This document shows, in pieces, positions 1 to 17,959 of a DNA stretch of 64,000 nt. Source of the DNA: Perilla frutescens (Eukaryota; Streptophyta; Magnoliopsida; Lamiales; Lamiaceae). Made by a program: the position numbers and the translations under genes. The notes under the pieces were generated by a model. That model made no database searches. It saw nothing but the letters and a program-made list of their open reading frames with translations, and had not been told where the DNA came from. The DNA lies in NCBI GenBank assembly GCA_026008535.1, contig BRKX01000014.1, positions 39,066,506-39,130,505 of the forward strand, given 5' to 3'. Each line of letters starts with the position of its first letter. Position 1 is the first letter of the stretch.

Positions 1-966
1 TGGGCATCTCCACTTGTTCCATTCCCCAGTCGACTTAGGTGTTAATTGGGCTACAACAGGGATCTAGAAGAATATTAAATTGGCCTACTAATTTATTTAT
101 TTTCTAATATCCATAACATGGATATAAATAAATAAATTAAGTATTATTTTTATTCCACTAAAGAAATAATACTGACCTACCAATTTAATACATATTTGCG
201 AATATGCTTTCTCCTTTAGTTCATCCATTCCCCATGTTTAAGATATAATGTCCATTAATTAATTATGTGAGCTTCTGACTGCTATAATTAATTAATATCT
301 TAACCCTTGAGTAGTACCACACGACTTCCATATCATGTAAAGAATAAATTAATATTCTGTCTGCAGGGCTTCTCATGATCTACGTGCTTCCTCAAGAGGA
401 CATTATCAACCTGGTACACCAGGACATAGTGACCATATATAATGCACGACCCATCATATATGTAAATGCCACTGCCCAAAATATGGAGTTTGTTGATCCT
501 ATCAAAGAATCTCACTCATTGATAAATCAAAGCAGTCGACATAACATATATATGCCCGCCAATATATATGGGTTAAGAACCCGAACTCTGTGGATCTTTA
601 TTCTCTCACTTTAGGTCAGAACAGAGAATAGTATCCTATCGTAATCCTCCTCAATACACAAACTAGTGTATTAGAATAATCAGTTAGTCAATATAAAATA
701 ACTATCAGATTATTCTGCGGTGTACCAATGGTGGGTTCAAGACCATCTAAGCCGCGAGCCTTTTAGTACAATGCAAAGAATCTGATGATATGATCTTTAC
801 TGTGTGTTGACCCCGCCATATCATCTACAATGCAAGTACATGGAACGTGCAATTAAATATAAGAATAATTAAATGCACTAAGTGACTGCAATTATTATTC
901 AATCTATATCATCTTAATATTGTTTAATGTATACAAAGACAAGCTTTCCAGTATACAAATCCAACA
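1..966 (-). repeat. LTR-like dispersed repeat, truncated by window start
   Basis: Read on the minus strand, the sequence starts at 966 with TGTTGGATTTGTATACTGG, a typical LTR-style 5' end, and runs to the window edge. Its first 420 bases (plus-strand view) match positions about 63600-64000 in the same orientation, including the shared block ggctacaacagggatctag, so it is a dispersed repeat and not unique DNA. No coding potential was recognised; the short ORFs inside are chance. The assignment to an LTR rests on the end sequence and on the repeat copy, not on a protein domain. Confidence 0.5.
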
Positions 967-1200
967 AATAAATCATTAAAAAACCTTTAAAATGGCAAAA
1001 ATATAATTAAAAAAAAGGCTACCATTTTTTCTTTTCACACTACATGTTAAATTAATAGAAAATTAATTATTTATGATTTTAATTAAATACTCTTACTAAA
1101 TAATATAATAAATTAATAACTATAAATTTCAAAAATAGACAAATAATCATAAATTATGAAAAAAAAAACAATAGAAAGCATATCAAAACTCAAGATCTAA
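967..1200. other. AT-rich spacer, nothing recognised
   Basis: Very AT-rich sequence with poly(A) runs between two LTR-like blocks. No gene or repeat structure is seen. Confidence 0.5.
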
Positions 1201-2011
1201 AGGTTGATCGGTACCTATACAACAAGGATGAAAAATATTTCCTTCTCAAATCATTCTCAAAGTTCCAAGAATCCATTTAGATTGAAATTTTTGGTAGAAA
1301 CCAACCATGGAATACGAAAAGAGTGAAGAAACCGTAACATTCCAGAATTTCAGAGAGTTTTCTGAATTTAGTTAGAAGACTAAAGAAAATAATTGGAGCT
1401 AAAATAAAGTAAAACAGGTGTAAGTCGCGACTTTTTGTGTCTTTTATGTGAAAATTGATAATGAGATTTTGCATTTACCGCCGGAAGATAATCAATATTG
1501 GTCTTTTCTGAAACGTAACGACCTAAAGAAAGCTGATGTCCGACCTCTATAGGAGTCCCGGAATTGAAAATCATAAAGGGAAAACATGTGAATAGTGATT
1601 TTCCGTAAAGACGTGATTTTCGAATCTTTATGAAATCTTGTGTATTGATTCGAGTCTTGTTTTGACAATTTGTTTCCATAGAAAATCGCCCAAAGAATCC
1701 ATTCGTGTTTTCGGATTTTCAATCAGAAGTCAATCGAACGCTCGAGAGCGTTTTCAGTAAAAAGGGCGGAATAGTAAATTTACTTTTGAAAAGGAAATCT
1801 TTCTTCGATTTTTCTCAAACGACCTCCTCATTTTTCAACGATGGGTTGGTTCAATAGTACTCAAGCCAACGAGTCTTCTAGTATTTTCGAATTTTGTATC
1901 AGAGATCATTTGGACCTCGTGATTGAATAAAGCAACTTTAATTGAATCCGAAAACGCTTTATCAGTATCTTATATCTGAAAAAGTTATTCCCGGCCTAGA
2001 GCCACTTTTCC

Positions 2012-2019
2012 TATAAATA
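2012..2019 (+). promoter_or_regulatory. TATA box of the LTR promoter
   Basis: tataaata sits about 40 bases upstream of a pyrimidine-rich start region, in the position expected for an LTR U3 promoter. This is inferred from layout only. Confidence 0.4.
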
Positions 2020-3002
2020 GGAGGTTTAGGAATTCACTTTTTCCTTGCTCATTCTCTTTTCTCTTTTCTCTCTCTCTAGTTCGTGTTGACGAATGAGAAA
2101 CTCTGGTCTGCACCGAGTAAATCGTGCATGCGGACCAGGGTTAAGTTTTGTTTGGGGGGGGTGCTGCTGCGGGAGCAACTGCCGAACACCGAAAGGCTGC
2201 CGGAGAGCCGCCGCCGCCGCCGCGCCGCCGCTTCGGACGTCTCGTTTCGGTCCATCTCTTATCCTTTATAGTTGAAATTTTAATATGTTGTGTAATTTTA
2301 AATAGTACTTCATTTCGTATGTTGAGTACGTCATCGTCCGGTGGCCGAAAATCGGTGAAAACGCCGGAAAACGTGAAAAATAAAGAGGCGCCGATCAGTT
2401 TCAGTTTTTGCCCATTTCGGATTGTCAAATCGAAAAAGTTTGAACTAGAAAGTTGTTCGAAATATTATTTCCTATAGGATTGCCAAGTTTCGTAATTTTT
2501 CGATAAATTTTGATTAAAGTCGATTATTTTAATCAGGCGATTATTTTTATAACTAAAACATGTGATTTCAGAAAATTCCAAAAATTATATACTTTAATAA
2601 AGATATATGTGGGATCATGTCTGATTATTTTCATAATTTTGGGGAAGTAAAAAGTGCAATCAAGGTTAGCTGTGAAAAATTGAGTAAAGTGACAAGTTAC
2701 GAAAAGTGATCTCTATCAAATTTTTTGGTCCCATTAAATCGGAAATTATATTTTGGAATTTATTTCCTTCTGTGTGGAAGTTGTACGAGGTCTCTAGAGT
2801 CACGCATTATTGGTTGAAATATAATTAAAGTAAATAAAAGCTCCAATTAAATCAAAGTCGAGTTCTGAAAATTAGAGCAACATTCCTAAAATAAGGTTTG
2901 ACCTTGTAGGACCTGTTGAGCAAGTCAGAGAAGCTGAGGGATGAGTATCGAGAAGTTTGGTCACCTGAGTTGATCTAATCGAAGTGGATTTATTTGTAAA
3001 AT

Positions 3003-3373
3003 GGTAAATTACAATTTGATACCTACATTTTGGACACTTTTTAAAAAATGACCAACTTTTTCAAAATTAGCAAAATAGTACCCACTTTTTCAAAATTTTT
3101 ATAAATCTAACATTCAATCAATTTTGCGGTCCGAAAATCGTACGTAATTGATTGTAATTTAATATTTATTGATTGGATATATATTTTTTACGTGGTTGGA
3201 GAAATATGAATATTAAAATATAATCAATTACGTAGGACTTTCGGGCAATAAAATTGATTAAATGTTAGATTTGCAAAAAATTTGAAAAAGTGGGTATTAT
3301 TTTGCTAATTTTTAAAAAGTGAGTCATTTTTAAAAAAAGTGTCCAAAATATAGGTATCAAAGTGTAATTTATT
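3003..3373. mobile_element. Foldback MITE inside the LTR
   Basis: The left arm beginning ggtaaattacaatttgatac and the complement of the right arm, beginning aataaattacactttgatac, match over roughly 150 bases. The element is thus almost a perfect hairpin of about 370 bp around a short AT-rich centre. It carries no coding sequence. The long arms resemble Mutator-type MITEs. I did not find a convincing target duplication. Confidence 0.6.
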
Positions 3374-3560
3374 GAGAACATAAATTATGATTTGTCATAA
3401 TTATCGAGAACATAGATTATGCTTTGCCATAATTATTGAAAACATAGATTATGCTTCATCATAATTATTTAGAATATAGATTCTGATTTATCATAATAAA
3501 CGAATATAAATTATGCTTCGACATAATTAAATAGAATAGATTATACCTTGTCATAACTAA
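3374..3560. repeat. Diverged tandem array, about 32-bp unit, six copies
   Basis: Six successive units follow the pattern gaa-cata-attatg-ttg-cataatta, for example gagaacatagattatgcttt. Unit lengths are about 29 to 34 bases and divergence increases to the right. The array directly abuts the foldback MITE and lies inside the LTR. Confidence 0.6.
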
Positions 3561-6500
3561 AGTCTATGGGTTAAAAGTTAAGGTGTAGAGTTTAAAGTTC
3601 ATAGTATATAGATTAAGGTTAGAGTTTATATTTAAAGTACAAAAGTCATAATTTAAAGTTACAGTAATTAAATGTTTATTGTGTATTGATTATACTTGTG
3701 TATAATGAGTTATACTTTTTAGCTTGTGCTTTTAGTATTAAACTCAAGTTATAGAATGGTTTCCGTTTAAGGAATATGAAGTATAATTGAACTAAGTTTG
3801 CTAGAGGAATTAAAGGTTAGTATAGTTGCTATATTAAGAGGATGACATAGTTATTATGCTTATGTCATATTATGCACTTTATAGAAAACATAGAACAAAG
3901 GATAGACAGGAACTGTGATTCTTGCAGTTGTGATGCTAATCACTAAATGTGTTATTGTGAGGTAAACCCCTGCATATACACGTGATCTGGACATCACTAT
4001 AAGGAGTCAATGCTAGGTAACCCTTGGTATACTCAGGGTCAATGCTATGTGATCCATGGTACACTCTTCTCGGATTAGCGATGTAACCCCTCTCTTTTCC
4101 TATCAGCAACATGTCATAGAGTGCAGTAGACGACAGAAAGAGTTACAGGGTACCAAAGAGAAGTAAATGTTTGCAGAAATGAGAAGAGCTTTCGCGTTTT
4201 GCTTTCCATTATCTATATTTATATTTTGGATATTCTATTACATTTTTTTATTAAAGATCGAGTTAAAAGTTTAACCCACTGAGTACTTTAGTACTCACGT
4301 CCAAAATCTTTTCAAAATGTTTTTCACAGGTTGAGATGCTGGGTGTGATGGCTCGATGTACAGTTGTGGGTTGATCATGCATTGCTGTCTTGTTCAGACT
4401 AAATTATTGCTCATGGGTATGTTGTTATGTGATACAATATTACTCCATTGTTTTTCGCTTAAACTCTGATACAGTTGCCTCATAGTATGATTGCATGCTA
4501 TGTTTTATTATTGGACTTATCTGAATTGTATACCTTATTTGAATCGTGATAATTAAAGTATCATTTCTCTTCCATAGATCCAAGCATGTCTCTTTACAGT
4601 TTTCGACCTATGGATATGTCAGATTTGGTTGAGTCTTGAATTCTGTTTATTTTCCAGTTGACCTATGAATGGGTCTTAACTTGATTAATTGCTTTTGTCC
4701 TATGAATGAGACATAAAATAGTTTGTTTGCCTCTGACCTATTGAGGGGTCTTAGTTGTTGTGACATATGAAGAGGTCCTGTTTATTTGAAGAGTTAGAAT
4801 CATATTTATTAATTGTTGGATTCTGTTTGAATTTGATTAGCCTATGAATAGGCATTCTTTGACTTGATTGAATTAACTGACTTCGTTGATACGTTGAAAG
4901 ACGTGGATTTCTTCTAGTTACAGAGGTTATGCTACCCAAATTTATGGGGAATATAACATATTCTTGTTCTAAAGCCCATTCATTTGATTATTCTATATCA
5001 TATTCTTTTTTTAGCAACACCCCGTCCCTCATTTATTATTCCTTTCGAGACCGGGACATTATTGAGGACCCCTTAGATTTTGGATTATGTTACATTTTTC
5101 CTTCTAATTTTCCCGCAGTGTCCCCGTCCTAATCTTTGGGACCGGGGCGTTACAGAAACAAACAATGTAAGTGATTTGCTGTATATTTTTCCGATTATTT
5201 TGGCATTTTTTCTGATTTTAGGATAGTGTTCGTCGTAGCTAAGTCGATAAACACAGTCTGAAACCCGTTATAAGGGGGTCGAAAATAAGTTTTTGGCCTT
5301 ATGAATCATGCATCAAAAATATATTCTATGAGCTAAGAAGGTTTTTTCAAATAACAATTTTCGAAAATCTTCATAATGGATCAAAAAATATTTCATGGAG
5401 TATTGAGTTCAGGACATAATTGTGTTTCAAGGTTCACCAGGGAGGTTCGAAAATCCATACATGAAACACATAACAATTCTCTTTGTTGTAGGTATTCTTA
5501 ACTGCAGACCACCCATTACTCATATATCATGCATTTGGAAAGATCACCACGATGAATGTGCTGCTAAATGATAAACATTCAATCTATACTAATTATAATA
5601 CATTTCAGATGTTGAATTGTATGTGTTTCATCATGGATCCTTTTATTTGGACGTGTTTTTATATTGTGAACATGATTCCTAGTTTAGATCCGCCAAGTCG
5701 AAAAATATTTCTGAAATCTTGAACTCCAGGTCAGAGAATTATGTTAGTGCTATGTTTTGCACTAAAGAGTTTATTAAGTGATGTACTTTACACTTACAGT
5801 GGTGTTTAATTGCCATGGTCTTTATGGCATTAATCAACACTAAGTAGTTGGTTTTTTCAATTACTAAACATGTTGTACTGGACAACGTTCGCAAGGATGT
5901 GCAGAACATGATTTGAAATTCAATGAAAACAACTAAAGCATGAAGACAGTATTGAGCTAAAGATGAAGACAATTGTGCATCGAGATACAACTGAGATTGT
6001 TCAACACACTGAGTATTGTTAGCCAGCTTAATTGTTTTTTAGCCATATAAGTTTCGGTTGTCTGTTTAGGCTGGATTTTAATGTTCTAGCTTTCGTGTAT
6101 TAAAACACTTTTCATACATTGTCAATAGGTTTCTCGGGAGAGAATACTTGTGGGAACTAGATATAGAGTGTCTAGGTTGTGAGAGGATCTCATAATTCAA
6201 TTCATCGAAGGAGGGTGTACGAATAGAAAGGGTAGCGAGTGACGGGAGGTTAACTGCGTGTAATATCCTAAGTAAATGTTGCATATAAGTAGTGAATTGT
6301 TTCCATCGGACTTACAAGTCCCCCTGACATAGATATGTTGATCGAACAGGGTTATCAATCCTTGATGTGCTTTACATTCTGCATTTTCATTTAAGTTCAT
6401 CATAACGTTCTCGTACTTAATTGTGAACATTATCTAAGAATGTTCAACTACTTTGCTGTGAACATTTGAAGAATCAATACTTTGCACAGGTGCATATAAT

Positions 6501-6600
6501 TTCAAATTATTTCTGATCAATTTTAACAGACAACTCAAAAAAACTATATATGAGATCTTAGTCTATAGGTCGGAAAACAATTGTCGAATAGTTGCATGAA

Positions 6601-6815
6601 TATATCAAAAATATTTTTCCGACATCTTCAAGATTGCAATCCATTACAGATAACACATCAAAACATCCAATAGATAATCAATAATAGTTAGAATCAACAC
6701 GTCAAAACATCAAAAATAATTTTCCGACATCTTCAAGATGACAAACCATTGCAGACAACATATCAAAACATCAAACAGATGATCAATATATAGTTAAAAT
6801 CAACCCATCAAAATA
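6601..6815. repeat. Two tandem copies of a 105-bp unit
   Basis: The string ccgacatcttcaagat occurs at about 6619 and 6724, each followed by closely similar sequence (cattacagataaca or cattgcagacaaca, then aacatc). Confidence 0.6.
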
Positions 6816-7044
6816 TCTAACTATCTCGTCAACATCATTATCCTCGACAATATCGTTGTTCGAAACAACCTCTTGTTCAACCTGAACTGGAGTGCATCTT
6901 GTTCAACCTGAATTGGAGCTGCTTCTTCAACTTGGATTTGAGCTGCCGCTTGTTGTCTCCTTGCTGATGCAATTGGATTTCTTTAAGAATATTATCCTAA
7001 AAGAGTGTATTTTAGTATTGGAGACAACAAAAACAAGTTAACTG

Positions 7045-7270
7045 ATTTGAAAAATAATTTTTGATATCTAGCATAGCATATCAGAAAATATTTTTCGAAA
7101 TCAAATGTGGCAAATCAGAAAATATTTTTTGAAATAAAAGAGCATATCCGAATAATAATTTTCGATATCAAGTAACGCATATTAGAGAACATTTTATAAA
7201 ATTAAACAACATCAGAAAGAAGACCATATAAAAAAAAGTAGAGCATACCAGAAAAATAATTTTTGACCTA
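7045..7270. repeat. Diverged tandem repeats, about 35-bp unit
   Basis: Five or six related units share a core like gcatatcagaaaatattttt followed by cgaaatcaa. Spacing is irregular because of small deletions. Confidence 0.45.
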
Positions 7271-7869
7271 AGCATCTCCCATCAATAAAAACCAGTTTAA
7301 AGACAAATTTTCCAGAAATGACGAACACCATTTCTTCACAAGGTAAAAATCCTCAGATAATTAGAACGAAGAATGAAGAACCAAGGGATTTTAACTACAA
7401 AACTATACCAGATTTAGAAAAAAACATTATCTCACTAAACAATAAAAACTGGAAAAATCAACATTTTTCCATTGTTTTCCACACAATCAAAATAAAAAAT
7501 CAAACTTACGGACAACCTCCGCGAAGTTCGATTTGGGTTGGATAGAAGAACGCTATCTTCGAAGAACACTTCCCCCTTCAATTTTAATCATATTGTTCGA
7601 TTCAAAAAAAGAATCTTGAACCTCTCTTTCTTATTCGTATGAAAATTTTGATTTCCCTTTTTAATTTGTTTATTATTTTAAATTAATAATATTGTTGAAA
7701 AAAAAAATTAAGGTAAGGGTAAAAATGAAAATTTTTGTAATGTAGAAAGTAAAAATAAAAATAAAATAGTGTATAGTGTAAAAAGAAATAGTAGTATGAA
7801 AAAAATAGTAGTAGACTAGTAGTGTGTTTAAATATAAATGGTTTAAACATTAAACCCTCAAATTCCCAG

Positions 7870-7875
7870 TATAAA
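7870..7875 (+). promoter_or_regulatory. Possible ELP3 TATA box
   Basis: tataaa lies 70 bases before the ELP3 start codon, at the edge of an AT-rich block. The spacing would leave a 5' leader of only about 35-40 bases, so the assignment is tentative. Confidence 0.3.
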
Positions 7876-7939
7876 GATTGTATTGAGCACCTACACCGCC
7901 TGAAGCAGAAAACAGTTTCCCCAACGGCCAAAAAAAAAA

Positions 7940-13993
<6,054 letters not shown>

Positions 13994-14969
13994 AACACCT
14001 ACGTAGCTCTCCTGTATATCATCTGTTTTTACTTCTCGACTCCATGCCATGTGTTAGAGTTTGCTACTTTTACCTATATATATGCTTCGAAGATGTATCT
14101 GTAAACTATCCACAACCACAAGGATCACGACGCCTCATGAATAGTGACAATGATTCAGGTTTTCAACCGTTTTGATGGAAAGGTGAATCTGCCTGGATTC
14201 ATGGTTTTTATTACACTATTTGACTGTTTGGAGATTGTTGTAGGGCTAATTACACTTTTGTACTTAATGTTTGGATTTTTTTACATTTTTGTTCCAAGTT
14301 TCAAACATTACATATTAATGTCCAACATTTGTACAGAGTAACCCTACTAGAATTCGCCTCTAAAATGTTGATGCGGACTGTCGGAAATTTTGTGTGGATT
14401 TTCGACCGATCTAAATTGTGGAGCATAGACGGAAAAATGCTAATGATGCAAGATTTTTAACATTTCACGTCAACATTTGAGAGATCAGAAAATTGTTCTA
14501 GTGCTATAAGTGTTCATTTTTGTAAGCGTTGCCATATTGGGTGTTAATATGTGATGTTTTAAATTTTGGGATGAAAGTGCAACAATATACAAATATTGAG
14601 CACTAAAGTGTAATTAATCTATTGTTTCGAAGGGAAATGTATATATATGTATGTATATTTTTGCGATGGACAGTGTATGTCATGCAAATTCAAGTTGGAC
14701 ATCTTGTTTTTAGAAGAAAATAAAATGATTATGATGTGGTTAGAATTTGCATTTCTTTTCAATTAATTTTACATGTATTTACCCTAATAGCACAGACATA
14801 TTAAAACCTAATAATATGAGCAAAAATAAAAAGTAATAACACGTTGGCATAACAGCATGACAAGAGAAATGAGAAAAATTTGGAAAATTTAAGCCTCGAG
14901 TGCCTGTCTAGTTGAACCACCACCAAAAAAATAGATGAGAGAGAAATTGAGCAGAAAATAAAAATAAAA
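13994..14969. other. ELP3-HemW intergenic region
   Basis: This region contains the ELP3 3' UTR (probably to about 14200), an inverted-repeat element at 14241-14624 and an AT-rich HemW upstream region. No further gene is seen. Confidence 0.6.
14241..14624. mobile_element. Long-TIR MITE between ELP3 and HemW
   Basis: The left arm beginning gggctaattacacttttgta and the complement of the right arm, beginning agattaattacactttagtg, remain alignable for about 90 bases (both contain an acattacatattaa-like block). attgtt occurs just outside both ends and may be part of a decayed 9-bp target duplication. Non-coding, non-autonomous, Mutator-like by structure. Confidence 0.55.
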
Positions 14970-17047
14970 ATGATGGCATTCAGATCAGCCTTCACTCCAC
15001 TTCTCACTTCTGCCTTTCCTATAAGAACTAGAAGTGGAACCCTTTCTCTATATACATTAACAAATTCTCTCACCGAACACTGCACACAAACTGTTCGACA
15101 AAATGTTTCACTACTCGACCTGTGCAAACTCCCCCCTGCATCCGCCTACGTGCACCTCCCGTTCTGCCGCAAGCGCTGCCACTACTGCGACTTCCCCATC
15201 ATCGCTCTCGGCTCTTCCTCCGATCACCACCACGACGACCCGCGTATTTCGAGCTACGTGGAGACGCTCTGCAGGGAGATCATGGCTACCAATTCAACCC
15301 CCAGCAGCTGCCCGCCTCTTCAAACCGTGTTTCTAGGCGGCGGGACGCCTTCGCTCGTGCCGCCGCGGCTCGTTTCCTCGGTTCTTGATGCACTGTCGTC
15401 CAAGTTCGGGGTGTGTGGGAATGCAGAGATATCAATGGAAATGGACCCCGGCACATTCAATGCTGCGGCGATGAAGGAGTTGATGGGTTTGGGCGTGAAC
15501 AGAGTTTCCTTGGGAGTTCAGTCTTTTCAAGACGAGTTGTTGAAGTGTTGTGGGAGAGCTCATGGAGTTGATGAAATATTTGAAGCTGTTGAGATTGTTA
15601 AGTCATGTGGGGTTGAGAATTGGAGCCTCGACTTGATCTCGTCTCTCCCTCATCAGACTCCAGCAATGTGGGAGGAGAGCTTGCACCTCACCATTCAAGC
15701 TCAGCCTACGCATGTTTCGGTTTATGATTTGCAAGTCGAACAAGACACCAAATTCGGATTCCTGTAAGTTTTTGTGGTTAAACATATGCAATTTTCGCAA
15801 ATTCTCCTGTGAGCTTTTATGTATCACTCGTAGCCTAAAAACCATGAGTCTTCTACTTGACTTATATATGTTTATTACATTTTAATCAGGGTTTATTAAT
15901 CTCAATTAGGCTTTATTACATGCCAAATAGGGTTTATTTTGTTATTACATCTCATTTATGATTTAAAATTATTTTTTTAGAATTTAATTTCATCTAGAAC
16001 TTGAATATACATAAAAAAAATGAATGTTTTATATTTTTCGTCCATATTTCTTCATCTAAACATGTCCATGCATATCGTAAATGAAAGATTGAGTAAAGAC
16101 CTTTAATATGACATATTTTTTTGGGTAAATCCGATTAAAAAAGAAATAGTTATGATCGTTTGAAATTTTGGGAGAATTTGATGACGCCAGCACATACATC
16201 ATTTTTTTTAAATAATGGGCTCGGGCTGGGTTTGTGCCAACCCGGCCCGGTCGCACATAAGGCTATGTGTGACCGCTGCACATGAGAGCTTCTCATGCAT
16301 TTTCATAAACTATTCCTAAGAGTAGTTGCATTATGAATATTGTAGTGATTTGACTTAATTTGAGTTCCACGTTTCAACAACAATGATCATCTATCTTGGA
16401 AAGTATAATCTTTTGATCCTACTGTTTGTGTGTTCCACAGATATACCCCTGGTGAATTCCCTCTGCCTTCAGAGAATCAGTCAGCAGAGCTGTACAAAAT
16501 GGCTTCAAGAATGCTAAGCAATGCAGGTTATGAGCATTATGAGATCAGCAGCTACGGCAAGACTGGTTATCGGTGCAGGCACAATACTACATACTGGAAG
16601 AACAAACCTTTCTACGCTTTCGGGCTGGGTTCGGCTAGTTATATTGGCGGAGTTAGGTTTTCGAGGCCGAGGAGGTTGAGGGAGTACACGAACTACGTGC
16701 AGGCCTTGGAGAATGGAGTCGCAGATCATACGCAGTCGGAGGGGATTGTTGAACCTAAGGACTTGGCAATGGATGTTGTTATGCTCTCTCTGAGAACAGC
16801 GGATGGCTTGGATTTGAAGTCTTTCAGAGAAGCTTTCGGTGACTCGATTTTGCTCTCCATTTTTGAGGCCTACAGACCTTATCTGGAGAGCGGGCTTGTG
16901 ATCTGCTTAGATGAGCAACGAAGAAATGTTGCAGCAGATGAAGTTATGTCGAATGAGAAGCTGGCGTATCTTCGGCTCAGCGATCCCGATGGTTTTCTGC
17001 TGTCGAATGAGTTGATATCTGTTGCATTTGCTGTCATATGTCCATGA
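14970..17047 (+). CDS. HEMW: HemW-type radical SAM protein (organellar heme chaperone family)
   Basis: Two exons, 14970-15763 and 16441-17047, join inside a Leu codon (CT/gtaagt ... cacag/A) to give 466 residues. The first 55 or so residues are Ser/Thr/Arg-rich without acidic clusters, consistent with a mitochondrial or plastid transit peptide. The radical-SAM motif is C66-x3-C70-x2-C73 followed by D74-F75. Phe at 75 instead of Cys separates HemW from true HemN coproporphyrinogen dehydrogenase, which has CX3CX2CXC. A GGGTPS SAM-binding turn follows in exon 1. Exon 2 holds the HemW-like C-terminal region (YWKNKPFYAFGLGSASY, then DPDGFLLSNELI near the end). HemW binds heme and delivers it to haem proteins in bacteria; older annotation calls such genes oxygen-independent coproporphyrinogen III oxidase-like. 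The closest Arabidopsis relative I recall is At5g63290. It lies 976 bases downstream of ELP3 on the same strand. Confidence 0.9.
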
Positions 17048-17959
17048 TCATTCGTTTCATTCTTGCTTCTGCACCTAATTCTTGGAAAAATGTTGAGTTT
17101 CTAGTTAAGAAATGTCAAGAATCATGGCTACATTCCAAGATATGCGAGTTCTTCTGTTTGAATGCAGTTGTACGAACTGAAATTGATATACAAAATATAA
17201 ATCAAAAACATTTTACACGACCCTCGATGTTTTCTGTAGTGTTATAGTTTTGAATAAAGAGTTACAGCAATTTGAAAAATAGAATTAAAAAAAAAATGCA
17301 GCTAGTTTTCCAGTATGCCATCCATCATCAGAAGGCTCTTGGTTGATCGTGGTGAACGAACTTCAACTGAAGATTGCATTGGAGAGCAAGATCATGTCCA
17401 TGCCTTCGGAATAGAGCACCGCACTCGTTTCTTATCGTCACAAAGAATGATGCCGAGAAAGTTTACCTGAAAAATAACAAGAATAAGAGGCGCCAAGAAT
17501 CACTTACATGTTGATGAATTGTGATCAGGTCAATTGTTATTAGCTATAAGTACTATGTAGTAAAGTGACTGAATCGGCCATTGCCATGATAATTGGATCG
17601 ATTATTATTCGGATCTCATTAGCATCGCCAACTCTGACCAAATCCAATAACAAAAAACGACAGAATGATGGCAGTCACAGTGAGTTTGTAAACATAAGAT
17701 TTTGTATAAGTGCAAACCAAAGTCGAATGCAATCAGAAAATGTTCCAAGCCATCATGCTTATAAGAAAACCAACATGGTGAATGCTTATCTAGAATGGTA
17801 TGATACCCTTTCTTCTAATCAACCTTTTCAATTACTTCACTTCAAAATTGCACAGATGTATAGATGAGATATCACAATCTAGAAAGGAAAATGAATTAAG
17901 CAAGCCAGCCAATCAGCTCCCATGTTGTAAAACTAGAGAAAGTTAATTACCAGATGTCA
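17048..17959. other. Convergent intergenic region, 3' UTRs
   Basis: The region lies between the stop codons of two tail-to-tail genes. On the minus strand, 17290-17480 has a gene-like base composition and an internal splice-like ctg/gtttac junction, so a spliced 3' UTR of the zinc-finger gene is possible. No separate coding gene is seen. Confidence 0.4.

Larger units (their letters stand above)
1200..5154 (+). mobile_element. Ty3/gypsy-type LTR (start uncertain), probably solo or truncated
   Basis: The block ends at 5154 with ggggcgttaca, the 3' end used by several plant gypsy LTR families. The same end, in reverse, opens the LTR at 48029. Positions 4260-4400 (cactgagtactttagtactc followed by a cttttcaaaatgtttttcacaggt stretch) are homologous to the complement of about 48480-48570. 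A TATA box (tataaata, 2012-2019) lies just upstream of a CT-rich stretch at 2050-2080, as expected for U3/R. A GC-rich CCG run follows at about 2205-2235. Diverged repeats of a phrase like gacctatgaatgggtc lie at 4600-4860. No clear 5' end or target duplication was found, so 1200 is a guess. Confidence 0.5.
5155..7869. other. Intergenic region upstream of ELP3, repeat-rich, no gene
   Basis: No gene was recognised. It holds two imperfect copies of a 105-bp unit (6601-6815), a diverged array of about 35-bp units with the core atcagaaaatatttttcgaa (7045-7270), and at 6840-6990 on the minus strand a short, frame-broken stretch reading as repeated Q-V-E-rich residues followed by an acidic tail. 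Motifs like tttcgaaaat also recur at 5280-5460. Together these could be the worn ends and tail of a DNA transposon, but no transposase domain is recognisable. Confidence 0.4.

Noticed and set aside
2083..2477. Overlapping ORFs on both strands in a GC-rich stretch with Arg/Pro/Ala runs
   Set aside because: Low-complexity CCG repeats in the LTR leader keep several frames open; no domain and no splice context.
3374..3560. CRISPR-like array
   Set aside because: The units are contiguous and diverged with no unique spacers, and this is plant nuclear DNA.
14970..17047. HemN, oxygen-independent coproporphyrinogen III oxidase
   Set aside because: The fourth Cys of the HemN motif is Phe here (CX3CX2CDF), which places it with HemW.
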